This document shows, in pieces, positions 1-7,897 of a DNA stretch of 64,000 bases. A program made the position numbers and the translations under genes. Under the pieces are notes generated by a model that saw only the letters and a program-made list of their open reading frames with translations, ran no database searches and was not told the DNA's origin. This DNA is from Paenibacillus harenae DSM 16969. GTDB taxonomy: Bacteria; Bacillota; Bacilli; Paenibacillales; Paenibacillaceae. The stretch lies in contig NZ_KE383843.1 of assembly GCF_000422465.1 (NCBI RefSeq), positions 62,001 through 126,000 on the forward strand, in the 5' to 3' direction. Every line of letters begins with the position of its first letter. Position 1 is the stretch's first letter.

Positions 1-662
1 TCTGAACCAGCGAGAACTGCAAAATCAAATCCATCATACAGATCCATTTTTACCCGACTTTTGAGAATATATAGCGTCTTTTTTGAGCCAAGTTCAACTT
101 CCAATGTTTTTTTATTATCGAAAAACTTTATTTTCTTATAATCCTTATTATCACGATTTGAATAAATTATTATTGCACGAAAATAATAGTCCGACGAATG
201 GCTAAAAAAGTGAGTCAATCGTATTAATTCACCTTTATCAGTTGAGGTTAGAGCTTCTAATATAAGGTTATTTCGAATGCTTCTCTTCTTGGAAAAATGA
301 AACTCCAGCTTGTCTAATAAGGGATCAGCCATCTCAATATCAATAGGCTTTAGGCAATAGTCCAGCGCACCGTACCTTAAGGCCTCCCGCGCATACTCAA
401 ACTCGGCAAAGCCGCTCACAACAATAAAATCAACATCCAGCTCCTTTTCTTTGGTCATCCTGATAAGGTCAAGGCCGGATATTTCAGGCATTCTTATATC
501 TGTAAAAACCAGATCGGGACGCTTCTCGCATATAAACTCGAATGCCTTTTGGGCGCTGGTAAATTGCCCTGTTATTTCGAAGCCGTATTTATTCCAGTTA
601 AATGCATTCCGTATTCCTCTTATCGCCCATGGTTCGTCGTCTACAATAATCATACTATACAT
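1..662 (-). CDS. YesN-type response regulator, 3' end outside window
   Basis: Cytoplasmic response regulator of the YesN type, expected to activate the adjacent sugar-transport operon after phosphorylation by a YesM-like kinase that is not in this window. The visible 220 residues hold a complete receiver domain: acidic residues D8-D9-E10, phosphoacceptor D55 in TDIRMPE and the switch lysine K105 in CLKPI. The AraC-type DNA-binding end that normally follows lies beyond position 1. The ATG at 662 is preceded by AAGGGGG at good spacing; a second in-frame ATG at 653 is possible. It follows the binding-protein gene on the same strand after a 28-bp palindrome, so it may be read at reduced level with the transporter. 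Family assignment is firm; the signal is unknown. Confidence 0.9.
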   Translation of the reverse strand, partial: MYSMIIVDDEPWAIRGIRNAFNWNKYGFEITGQFTSAQKAFEFICEKRPDLVFTDIRMPEISGLDLIRMTKEKELDVDFIVVSGFAEFEYAREALRYGALDYCLKPIDIEMADPLLDKLEFHFSKKRSIRNNLILEALTSTDKGELIRLTHFFSHSSDYYFRAIIIYSNRDNKDYKKIKFFDNKKTLEVELGSKKTLYILKSRVKMDLYDGFDFAVLAGS

Positions 663-755
663 AAAAAGCCCCCTTATCACTCCTGCATTGTCACATGAAT
701 GTGTTTCGAAACCCGCTTCCTTGGAAGCGCTCTCATCAGTGCTTAAATGAATACA

Positions 756-783
756 TATAGGCCGCTGATATCAACGGCCTATA
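756..783. terminator. 28-bp palindrome between binding protein and regulator
   Basis: Near-perfect palindrome (TATAGGCCG, centre TGATATCA, CGGCCTATA) just after the stop of the binding-protein gene. A T-rich run follows only on the plus strand, so on the minus strand it may work as a partial terminator or a stabilising 3' hairpin that separates transporter from regulator expression. Confidence 0.5.
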
Positions 784-795
784 CGCTATGTTTTT

Positions 796-2376
796 TTACT
801 TTTTATTTGATTGCATGGTCCTGTAGATTTTCACATTTTCCTCCATAACAGCCTGCCCGCCTGCTGCCATATACTCTGCAACCAGTTTATCATACAAACT
901 GTCGAATTCTGAAGGATTAACGTAAATAAGTTTATCCGTCATCTGTTTGCTCATATCACCAAGTGTTTTGCCAAACTTAATGTTGGACTCATTTGGCGTA
1001 TCGAAGAAGTATTGTGTGTAAGTGTCCGTAGTATTGATTTTGTATGCTTCTTCTGCAACCTCTTCCATTCCAGGAAACACTGATGATAAAGCCTTGATAT
1101 TCTTCTCAGGGTCTCCCAGCTCCACACCATTGACAATCAATGTATAATCCAGATTCAGATAGGCGGTTTGCATATTGTCCCCAGTTTGATTGATAACCTG
1201 CGGAATACCATTAACCATCTTGTGATTAACCCCTTCCTCACCGTATTGCAGGAAGAATAACACTTCGGGGCTGGACATCCAATTCAGGTATTTAATGGCC
1301 AGCTCTGCATTTTTACTGCTCTTGGGGATAAAAACAAATATTCCATTTTCATTGTAAGCGATTTTCTTGTATTTGCCTTCATAATTCAGGAAAGTGTCAA
1401 TCGGAATAAAGTTTGCTTCAGGCACATTTGCTTTTAACGGGTCACTAATATTTTGTCTAAACGCATAATCCCAGTTTGCACCGAAGAATCCGACTTTTCC
1501 GTTTGTAACGTCTGCATCCGCCTGCTGCATTGTTTTGTCCAAAGCAAAATCAGGGCTAAGTAATTTTTCATGATAGAGCTTGTTGAGGAACTTAAGTCCT
1601 TCCTTATTTCCAGGTCTCAGCCAAGTCGGAACTGTAACGAATTCTTCATCCGACTGCTCCCCCCAGAATGACTCCATTAAATTTCCTGTGCCATAGTTCA
1701 TACCGGTAGCTGCCAATCCCCAAGGGATAACTCCATCTACGCCTCCTGGATTTTTATCTCTGAAGGCAACTAAAGTATTATATAATTCATCTCGATTAGT
1801 AGGAAGCGGCATCCCCAGTTTATCGAGCCAATCCTTTCTAATAAACAAACCTGTCCATGCTAGTGCAGTCCTTTTAGCAGGTATTGCCATTTGTTTTCCG
1901 TCAAAAACTCCATATGAAAGAACTGTCTCACCCAAATATTCCGTTAATTCCTTACCGTGCTCGGCCAATAATTCATCCAGCTGCATAATGCCATTAACTT
2001 TAGCATATTTCGATACGGTAGCGCTGTCATAAGTAAATGCGATATCAGGCGCCTCGCCAGCTGCCATTAATACATTGAGTTGGTCAATTTCCTGTGACCG
2101 GGGTACCGTAACAAATTTCACAATAGCATTGTTCTGTTTCCCGAAATTTTCATTGATATACCTTGTCCAAGTATTATTGTTCAAATCCGGCTGTCCCTGA
2201 ATTCCTCTGTCAAATACTTCAATCGTTAACGTAACCGGCGGTTCTGAAGACGTTGCATCTTCCGTTGAAGGTGAATTAGTGTTGTTTTCTTGTGAATTAT
2301 TACCGCTGCATCCTGCCAATGCACTTAATACTAGCGTCAATGCCAGTAATAGAACCACCATTTTTTTTATCTTCAT
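796..2376 (-). CDS. extracellular substrate-binding lipoprotein (LplA type)
   Basis: Substrate-binding lipoprotein of a carbohydrate ABC importer (CUT1, LplA-like), anchored outside the membrane and delivering a sugar or oligosaccharide to the two upstream-encoded permeases. 526 residues, usual for the family. The N-terminus is a lipoprotein signal: MKIKK, a hydrophobic stretch, then lipobox LAGC with C23 as the lipidated residue, followed by a Ser/Asn/Thr-rich linker to about residue 45. The remainder is a solute-binding fold with aromatic-rich C-terminal part. It is the third gene of permease-permease-binding protein, 168 bp after the second permease. No ATPase gene is present; these systems usually share an MsmX-type ATPase encoded elsewhere. 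Ligand cannot be read from sequence. Confidence 0.93.
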   Translation of the reverse strand: MKIKKMVVLLLALTLVLSALAGCSGNNSQENNTNSPSTEDATSSEPPVTLTIEVFDRGIQGQPDLNNNTWTRYINENFGKQNNAIVKFVTVPRSQEIDQLNVLMAAGEAPDIAFTYDSATVSKYAKVNGIMQLDELLAEHGKELTEYLGETVLSYGVFDGKQMAIPAKRTALAWTGLFIRKDWLDKLGMPLPTNRDELYNTLVAFRDKNPGGVDGVIPWGLAATGMNYGTGNLMESFWGEQSDEEFVTVPTWLRPGNKEGLKFLNKLYHEKLLSPDFALDKTMQQADADVTNGKVGFFGANWDYAFRQNISDPLKANVPEANFIPIDTFLNYEGKYKKIAYNENGIFVFIPKSSKNAELAIKYLNWMSSPEVLFFLQYGEEGVNHKMVNGIPQVINQTGDNMQTAYLNLDYTLIVNGVELGDPEKNIKALSSVFPGMEEVAEEAYKINTTDTYTQYFFDTPNESNIKFGKTLGDMSKQMTDKLIYVNPSEFDSLYDKLVAEYMAAGGQAVMEENVKIYRTMQSNKK

Positions 2377-2544
2377 TTTTCAACCTCACTTTTTCATTTA
2401 GTTATTTCTAAAATCCATAACCATTGGTACTGGCGCCTCTTGATTGGGAGTTTATCATCACCCCTTTCTAGTCGACAAGTTTATGGAAAAGCAATATGTG
2501 TAACCCCTCTCCACGCTCGCTCTAGTCTGTTGATCGGGGCTCCT

Positions 2545-3408
2545 TCAACCCTTAATTGCCCCCAGCATTACACCTTCAACAAAATATTTTTGTAGTTTGG
2601 GGTAAATAAGTAATATAGGAACTGTTGCAAACATTACACTTGCAGCCTTCAATGACTCTGGAACAATATAGGCACCAATGCTGCCCTCACCTTCTATCTG
2701 TTGATTTGCAGTAATGATTTGGTAGAGTTTTAATTGAATCGGATACAAATTCTCTTCTGTCACATAAAAAAGCGCATCCTGAAAACCATTCCATCGACCA
2801 ACCGCGTAAAAGAGACTTAATGTTGCTATGGAAGGCAAAGATAACGGAAGGACTATCCGCACAAGCGTCCCCAGATCATTACAACCATCTATAGCTGCGG
2901 ATTCTTCCAAGCTTTCCGGAAGTGATTCAAAAAAGGTTTTTAATATTATCAAATTGAAAACGCTCAATGCGCCAGGCAAGATTAAGCTCCACATTGTATT
3001 TATCAATTGCAGATCTTTCACCAAAATATAATCAGGTATTAATCCTCCGCTAAAATACATGGTTATAATCATGACTGTTAAAATAAAGTTTCTTCCGCTT
3101 AATTTCTTCTTTGTAAGCGGATACGCAGCACAAATAGTTAAAAGCATACATATTATTGTGTACAAAATAGTCAGCACAACTGAGTACCCAAGAGAATAAA
3201 TCATATCATTATCGCTTAAGATAGCTTTATATGTTTCAATTGTGAAGTCTACCGGCCAAAGAGTAACCTTCTGTGAAATTATTGCATTATTTGAGCTTAG
3301 CGAAAGGGAAATCATATATAAAAAAGGAACAACACAGGTAATCGATGCCGCAATTATGAATAGTATAATCAATATATCAACTAAATTTGTTCTTCGCGTT
3401 CTAATCAA
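2545..3408 (-). CDS. carbohydrate ABC transporter permease (LplC/YtcP type)
   Basis: Inner-membrane permease of a CUT1-type sugar importer. Six hydrophobic segments are visible, and the EAA loop that docks the ATPase is present near the middle of the C-terminal half (SLEESAAIDGCNDLG followed by a LPLSLP element). It ends in the family-typical VEGVMLGAIKG. The start is uncertain: the reading frame is open to a TTG at 3429 overlapping the previous gene by 7 bp, but the GAGGAG box at about 3419-3424 best serves the TTG at 3408, which also gives the expected short cytoplasmic leader before the first helix. Second gene of the operon; partner is the LplB-type permease upstream. Confidence 0.9.
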   Translation of the reverse strand: MIRTRRTNLVDILIILFIIAASITCVVPFLYMISLSLSSNNAIISQKVTLWPVDFTIETYKAILSDNDMIYSLGYSVVLTILYTIICMLLTICAAYPLTKKKLSGRNFILTVMIITMYFSGGLIPDYILVKDLQLINTMWSLILPGALSVFNLIILKTFFESLPESLEESAAIDGCNDLGTLVRIVLPLSLPSIATLSLFYAVGRWNGFQDALFYVTEENLYPIQLKLYQIITANQQIEGEGSIGAYIVPESLKAASVMFATVPILLIYPKLQKYFVEGVMLGAIKG

Positions 3409-3422
3409 CGTACTCACACTCC

Positions 3423-4373
3423 TCACCAAATTCCCTGCTCACCCATTTTTTTAGCTAAATAATTTGCCCCCAATAAAAATACTAACCCTACAACAGATTG
3501 AAATAGTCCAACTGCTGTTGCCTGTGAAAAATCACCAGAACCAATTCCTACCCTGTAGACATAAGTACTGATTACATCGGAGTATTCTATAACTAGTGAA
3601 TTCCCCAAAACATATGGCCGATCAAACCCTATCGAGACCATTCTTCCAATTTGCAGGATAAGCAAAATCATAACTGTAGCCTTGATTCCAGGCAACGTAA
3701 TATGCCATATTTTACGAGGCCTGCTGCACCCGTCAATATCTGCAGCCTCGTATAACTCCTTATTTATTCCAGTCATTGCCGCTAAATATAAAATTGTGCC
3801 CCAACCTGCATTTTGCCATACCCCAATTGCAATATACATTATAATCCAGTTCGTTTTTTGAGAAAGAAAATCAACCTTATCAAATCCAAGACTAGTTATG
3901 AGATTATTAACCATACCCCCTGAAGAAAACATCAGGTATGCCATTCCTCCGATAATGACCCAGGATAAGAAGTGCGGTAAATAAAGAACCGTTTGGGCCG
4001 CTTTTTTAAACCTCACATACCGGAGTTCATTCAATAAAATGGCCAATATTATTGGTGCCGGGAAACCCGCAACCAAATCCAGAAAGTTTAAAACAAGTGT
4101 ATTTTTAAGAGCACGGTAGAAACTGTTTTGATCAAAAATGTATTTGAAGACATCAAGCCCAACCCATTCACTCCCGCTAATTCCCTCGAAAATGTTATAA
4201 TCCTGGAAAGCCATTAATACACCATATAATGGACCGTATTTAAAAAGAATGATGTATACCATTGGCAGCAGTAAGAGTAAATATAATAGATAATTTCTCT
4301 TTATGCTAAGTACGATGCTGTTCTTTCTTTTTATACTAATATTGTCTCTTAAGTTGTTTAAAACCGCTTTCAT
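3423..4373 (-). CDS. ABC transporter permease (LplB type)
   Basis: Inner-membrane permease pairing with the LplC-type protein encoded next. 316 residues with a charged N-terminus, a first helix around residues 28-48 and five further helices. The EAA motif reads LYEAADIDGC with the downstream ITLPG. The C-terminus MGEQGIW matches the family-typical K-x-G-x-x-G-x-W/F end. ATG at 4373 follows AAAGGAGGAAAG. First gene of the transporter operon. Base composition of this gene and its two partners is clearly more AT-rich than the lipase gene beyond 4900. Confidence 0.92.
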   Translation of the reverse strand: MKAVLNNLRDNISIKRKNSIVLSIKRNYLLYLLLLLPMVYIILFKYGPLYGVLMAFQDYNIFEGISGSEWVGLDVFKYIFDQNSFYRALKNTLVLNFLDLVAGFPAPIILAILLNELRYVRFKKAAQTVLYLPHFLSWVIIGGMAYLMFSSGGMVNNLITSLGFDKVDFLSQKTNWIIMYIAIGVWQNAGWGTILYLAAMTGINKELYEAADIDGCSRPRKIWHITLPGIKATVMILLILQIGRMVSIGFDRPYVLGNSLVIEYSDVISTYVYRVGIGSGDFSQATAVGLFQSVVGLVFLLGANYLAKKMGEQGIW

Positions 4374-4902
4374 TAATATCTTTCCTCCTTTGAGTTAGAA
4401 TAACTTGCGTAGCTCATGTAGGTGATTATATTAAAAAGAATAATTAATAAAAATGGATTATATTAAATGAATCTTGTAGTAAATTTAGTTTTTATTCAGC
4501 AACCTAACGCTGGCAGTTATTTCGTCCGCAGACAGTGGGCTGACCTGGTGATCCGAATCATTCTCGATGCAGCGTGCGGCGAACCATGGTTCTTACGCGG
4601 ACCACCACTTCCCACTCGGCGTACATCGGCGACTACGAATAAAACTGTCCTCACGGTTGACCAGGTACATCATTAACCATACCTTACACTCTTGGGCGCG
4701 TTTACCCATCATCAGCATATCGAGTTGGCTCGCTTCCATTCTTCTCCTGCATCGAAAATAACATGTTGTTTAGCGTTGCGATATTGTACGCCCGAATAGA
4801 CCACGCGTTATAATATACTTAACTTTCCATCACGGAATATAGACGGCTCTACTTTAAAGTTTCATAAATGTCCAAGCGAGTAATGAAGGAGGTTCGGAAG
4901 TC
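4374..4902. other. intergenic region between transporter operon and lipase
   Basis: 529 bp without a convincing gene. Near the transporter start it is AT-rich, with two TATAAT boxes on the minus strand (complement of 4435-4440 and 4457-4462), either of which could be the operon promoter; no good -35 was seen. The middle part (about 4500-4760) is GC-rich and reads like decayed coding DNA: several frames on the minus strand are open for 40-50 codons but are broken by stops, and one holds the FAARCIEN phrase of SigK. The last 30 bp carry the AAGGAGG box of the lipase gene. Confidence 0.5.
4558..4583 (-). repeat. 26-bp sigK-like segment ending in AATGA
   Basis: On the minus strand this matches 24 of 26 bases of the sigK coding sequence at 6574-6599, in the same orientation. 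It encodes FAARCIEN and stops matching exactly at AATGA. AATGA is the crossover core where the skin element interrupts sigK in Bacillus subtilis (established knowledge). Upstream of the match the frame is closed by a stop a few codons away, so this is not part of a working sigma gene here. It could be a recombination scar or an attachment half-site; that is inference. Confidence 0.55.
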
Positions 4903-6087
4903 GTGACAGTAACGAATACAGGCAAGCTGGCCCTTGCGCTTGAAGGGGGCGGCGCCAAGGGCGCTTACCATATGGGAGTGGCGAAAGCCTACCGGGAGGC
5001 CGGCCAAACCTTCGACGCCATAGCCGGCACCTCGATCGGCGCCCTGAACGGAGCCGTCATCGCGCAAGGAGATTTCGAGATCGGGTATCAGGTCTGGGAG
5101 CGGCTGGACGCCCGATCGATCTTCGACATGAGCGACGAAGAATACCGCTTGCTGATGCGGCGAAAGCTCGATACGGCCGCCTTACGACACTTGGCCGCGC
5201 GCACCAAGAGGCTAATCGCGGACAGAGGCATGGACACGCGAAAAATGCGCCGGTTAATTGAATCCCTCATCGACGAAAGCCGGCTGCGGGCTGCCGCCGT
5301 GGACTTCGGCCTGGTGACGGTCTCCTTAAGCGATCGGGCGCCGCTCGAGCTTTACAAGGAGGATATTCCGCAGGGGCGTGTATTGGACTATCTGATGGCC
5401 AGCGCCACTTTTCCTGGCTTTCAGACGACGTTCATCGACGATAAAGCTTTTATCGACGGCGGGTTGTACGACAATTGTCCGATCAACATGCTCGCTCGCA
5501 AAGGATATACGAGCATCGTCGCAGTCCGAACGTTCGGGCTCGGTGTGACGCGCAAAATCCGCTATCCTGGCCTCACGATTACGACGATCTCGCCCTCCGA
5601 GCCGCTGGGCGGTATGATGAGCTTTAACCCCGAAGCGATACGCCGCAGCATGAGCATGGGGTATTACGACGCGCTCCGACAGCTGAGGGGCTTGCAAGGC
5701 CGCACTTACTGCATTGATATAGGCGGCTTAACCGAAGAGACTTGCGACGAGATGCTGGCTTCACTCCCTGATGCCCAGCTGCTTGCGCTCGGCCGTATGC
5801 TCGGCGCGAGCGGTATTCCTGCCCGGGAGCTGTGGAGCAGGGTCATCGTGCCAAGGCTGTCAGGCAGCATGCGCCTCCCTGCTGACGCCTCCTCCATCAC
5901 CTTTATCGTCCATCTGGCGGAGGCGCTAGCCTCGGCCAAGGGAATTAATAAATACGCCGTCCATCCCTTTCCCGATTGGGTGCGCTCCACAATAAGAGGC
6001 CCTCTGAAGAATGTCCAGGGACTCGGCTTCCGACAAGTGGAGCTATGTTTTGCGGCTCAGCGCATTTTAGAAGGAATTCGGTTGTGA
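4903..6087 (+). CDS. patatin-like phospholipase family protein
   Basis: Predicted cytoplasmic serine acyl-hydrolase of the patatin family, cleaving acyl esters of lipids through a Ser-Asp dyad. Residues 15-22 (GGGAKGAY) form the oxyanion-hole loop, GTSIG at 42-46 holds nucleophile S44, and DGG at 185-187 holds D185. No signal peptide or membrane segment. The catalytic domain spans about residues 8-215; the C-terminal 180 residues are a family-variable helical part. GTG start at 4903 follows AAGGAGG at ideal spacing. The gene is alone on the plus strand between the AT-rich transporter operon and the truncated sigK, is clearly GC-richer than both, and is bracketed by two directly repeated sigK-like 26-mers, which may point to joint transfer. 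Substrate unknown. Confidence 0.88.
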   Translation: MTVTNTGKLALALEGGGAKGAYHMGVAKAYREAGQTFDAIAGTSIGALNGAVIAQGDFEIGYQVWERLDARSIFDMSDEEYRLLMRRKLDTAALRHLAARTKRLIADRGMDTRKMRRLIESLIDESRLRAAAVDFGLVTVSLSDRAPLELYKEDIPQGRVLDYLMASATFPGFQTTFIDDKAFIDGGLYDNCPINMLARKGYTSIVAVRTFGLGVTRKIRYPGLTITTISPSEPLGGMMSFNPEAIRRSMSMGYYDALRQLRGLQGRTYCIDIGGLTEETCDEMLASLPDAQLLALGRMLGASGIPARELWSRVIVPRLSGSMRLPADASSITFIVHLAEALASAKGINKYAVHPFPDWVRSTIRGPLKNVQGLGFRQVELCFAAQRILEGIRL

Positions 6088-6209
6088 TAAGCTTCATTTT
6101 GTAGTCTCCTCCCCAAACTTCGTATTTCTTCATAATGGTATACTGCCCGTGGCATGGCCTGTAAATTGAAAAAGCCGGCATCGCCGGCTAATCAACAATA
6201 TTTACATTT

Positions 6210-6728
6210 TCATTTCTTCGCTTTATAAAACTCATGATACAGCTTCATTAACGCCCTCTTCTCAATCCGCGAAACAAAACTCCGCGAGATCCCCAATTCC
6301 TTCGCAATCTCCCGCTGCGTCCTTTCATCCCCTCCGTGCTCCAGTCCGAAACGGCCGATGACGACTTCCTTCTCACGGTCATCCAATATATCAAGATTTT
6401 TATAAATCTTGCTCTTCTCAATCTTCAGCTGCACCTTATCGACAATATCATCGGCCTCCGTGCCGAGGATATCGATCAGCGTAATTTCATTGCCTTCCTT
6501 GTCCGTTCCGATCGGATCATGCAGCGAAACGTCCTTCCGAGTCTTCTTCAAAGACCGCAGATGCATAAGTATTTCATTCTCGATGCAGCGAGCCGCGAAC
6601 GTCGCGAGCTTCGTTTCCTTGCCGGTCTGGAAGCTTTCGATCGCTTTGATCAGTCCGATTGTCCCGATGCTAATCAAGTCTTCGAGATCCTCACCTGTAT
6701 TGTCGAATTTTTGACGTTGTGAACACAA
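6210..6728 (-). CDS. sigK: sporulation sigma factor SigK, 5'-truncated (C-terminal part only)
   Basis: C-terminal part of the mother-cell sporulation sigma factor. From [12 protein letters not shown] onward it follows B. subtilis SigK closely: region 2 ([26 protein letters not shown]), the DPIG linker, and region 4 with helix-turn-helix ([19 protein letters not shown]). The first roughly 65-70 residues, including the pro-sequence and region 1.2/2.1 up to HIVK, are missing. The first six residues of the open frame (from a TTG at 6728) are not SigK-like and come from a palindromic junction, so this start is probably not real. It resembles the 3' half of a sigK split by an intervening element (B. 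subtilis spoIIIC is the known case), but the break lies about 45 codons earlier than the AATGA skin site. It may be rejoined by recombination or may be a relic. Confidence 0.85.
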   Translation of the reverse strand: MCSQRQKFDNTGEDLEDLISIGTIGLIKAIESFQTGKETKLATFAARCIENEILMHLRSLKKTRKDVSLHDPIGTDKEGNEITLIDILGTEADDIVDKVQLKIEKSKIYKNLDILDDREKEVVIGRFGLEHGGDERTQREIAKELGISRSFVSRIEKRALMKLYHEFYKAKK

Positions 6729-6729
6729 C
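6716..6729. repeat. palindrome at the sigK break point
   Basis: GTTGTG-AA-CACAAC, 6-bp arms around a 2-bp centre, lying at the exact place where similarity to SigK ends. Short dyads with a dinucleotide centre are typical of serine-recombinase crossover sites, so this may be the junction of an intervening element; alternatively it is a chance palindrome. Confidence 0.4.
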
Positions 6730-6735
6730 CCGATG

Positions 6736-6771
6736 TAAAAAAACCGATTTCAGTCAAAAGACTTAATCGGT
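6736..6771 (-). terminator. intrinsic terminator of the zeta-toxin gene
   Basis: Minus-strand hairpin ACCGATT...AATCGGT with a second internal AGTC/GACT pairing (6743-6771), followed by seven T residues (6742-6736). It starts at the stop codon of the kinase gene and isolates the toxin-like module from the sigK fragment. Confidence 0.8.
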
Positions 6772-7377
6772 CTAATCCCCTGTGTTATTTCGCGCTACGA
6801 GCGCTTGCTCAATCATTTCCACCCATTCAGGCAACTCCGGCGTATAGTACTTTATTTGCGTCCAATCAGCTTCCATTACAATTTCTCCACCAGCACCACT
6901 ATTATCAATAACAATTAAATGATTAATGAGTACCAGATGGTCGAGCAAATTGTTTATGGAAGTTTGTTGTCGTCGTAGTATATCTGCTGTTTCAATATGA
7001 TGACCGCCATTTCGAACACGCGCAGCCACTCGCTCAATGTTAAGACGAACATCACCAAGACCTACATAGAACATAAAAATTTCGAATCCATTCGCATTCG
7101 CCTCACGCATTTGGCGGATCACATTACCGCCTGCAAGTGTTGTCTCAACTGTAAAATCCCGTTTTTGGTGAATGCATTCTCTTGCGAGCCTAATTGCTTC
7201 CTTTCCAGCTGAAACTTTACGACTCTCAGGATTTTCACGATCAATGCCTCTTGCTAATGCATCAGGATCAATATTCACGCTCACACCAAGCTTATCCACT
7301 ATGAGATTACGAATTGTACTTTTCCCGCTGCCATTATTTCCTGCAAAAACAAACATTGTGGCCAAGGTATCATTCAT
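6772..7377 (-). CDS. zeta toxin-like P-loop kinase
   Basis: 201-residue P-loop protein of the zeta-toxin/UDP-N-acetylglucosamine-kinase type. Walker A is GNNGSGKST at residues 13-21; the stretch IDPDALARGI follows and TVETTLAGG matches the conserved E-T-T segment of zeta proteins. True zeta toxins phosphorylate UDP-GlcNAc and block wall synthesis; chromosomal relatives are often of unknown function. The ATG overlaps the end of a 58-codon gene by 8 bp, the layout of a toxin-antitoxin pair, although the partner does not look like a classical epsilon antitoxin. AT-rich compared with the lipase gene. It sits directly at the sigK break, where an intervening element would be expected to end. Confidence 0.8.
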   Translation of the reverse strand: MNDTLATMFVFAGNNGSGKSTIRNLIVDKLGVSVNIDPDALARGIDRENPESRKVSAGKEAIRLARECIHQKRDFTVETTLAGGNVIRQMREANANGFEIFMFYVGLGDVRLNIERVAARVRNGGHHIETADILRRQQTSINNLLDHLVLINHLIVIDNSGAGGEIVMEADWTQIKYYTPELPEWVEMIEQALVARNNTGD

Positions 7378-7546
7378 GATGTAAGTCCCGTTCGTTCATT
7401 CGGACAACTTCCCCATTGCTGTATTCTTTTACAAATACACCATCCTTCGTTTTATAAACGATGTAGGTGTCATTTGCTTTTGCGTCTATTTTTGCACGGT
7501 CCCCTGTCAGTTTAATCAACTTACCTAGGTCATGTGTACGATTCAT
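7370..7546 (-). CDS. 58-residue protein, putative partner of the zeta-like kinase
   Basis: Small acidic/basic mixed protein, MNRTHDLGKLIKLTGD to ERDLHHE, with no membrane segment or signal peptide. The ATG at 7546 follows GGAGG at good spacing and the stop overlaps the kinase ATG by 8 bp (ATGAATGA), so the two are translationally coupled. Such tight coupling and the palindromic promoter upstream suggest an antitoxin or accessory role, but no known antitoxin family is recognised. A beta-rich middle (DTYIVYKTKDGVFVKEY) is the only notable structural hint. Confidence 0.7.
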   Translation of the reverse strand: MNRTHDLGKLIKLTGDRAKIDAKANDTYIVYKTKDGVFVKEYSNGEVVRMNERDLHHE

Positions 7547-7571
7547 TCCAGTTCAGCCTCCAATGCAAAGC

Positions 7572-7604
7572 ATATACTCAAAGTATATCATAGTAGCAAT
7601 TATA
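7572..7604 (-). promoter_or_regulatory. promoter/operator of the zeta-like module
   Basis: A perfect inverted repeat ATATACT-CAA-AGTATAT (7572-7588) lies 26 bp upstream of the small gene. On the minus strand a TATAAT box (7604-7599) and a TATGAT box just downstream of it precede the repeat. The arrangement suits an operator bound by the module's own product, as in many toxin-antitoxin loci; binding is inferred. Confidence 0.45.
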
Positions 7605-7722
7605 CTTGCAGATTGAAAAAAAACCGGCATCAAAGAAGCTATGGCGCAACACGGGCAATCGTTCATGAGATGTCCGCTGGTCTTGTCAGTCGCTGCTTTC
7701 ATCAACCGCATTCTTTTCGATT

Positions 7723-7881
7723 TCAGGCTCGATCGGATTTTATTGGAGTATTCGTCCCTATATCAAGGTTGGGATCTGTATGATACTGATGGCGATATGC
7801 AGGCATTGGACCTAATCGAGGCAGCACAACATGCAGTAAAAAGATTACAAAAAAGAGTAAAGCGTTTATTGCTTTATTCAT
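7723..7881 (-). CDS. possible 52-residue membrane or secreted peptide
   Basis: Open frame MNKAINALLFFVIFLLHVVL followed by a polar tail ending KSDRA. It has one strongly hydrophobic segment (about residues 6-20), fitting a signal peptide or single membrane anchor. ATG at 7881, 17 bp after the Rieske ferredoxin stop, with GGGAG a little far upstream. No family recognised; may be the last gene of the desaturase operon or not expressed. The rest of 7547-7897 shows nothing beyond the toxin-module promoter. Confidence 0.35.
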   Translation of the reverse strand: MNKAINALLFFVIFLLHVVLPRLGPMPAYRHQYHTDPNLDIGTNTPIKSDRA

Positions 7882-7897
7882 TTTTCATACACTCCCT

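Noticed and set aside
4467..4761. Two overlapping plus-strand open frames of 60-70 codons
   Set aside because: No ribosome binding site and no recognisable motif; the region reads as decayed DNA with a sigK-like segment on the other strand.
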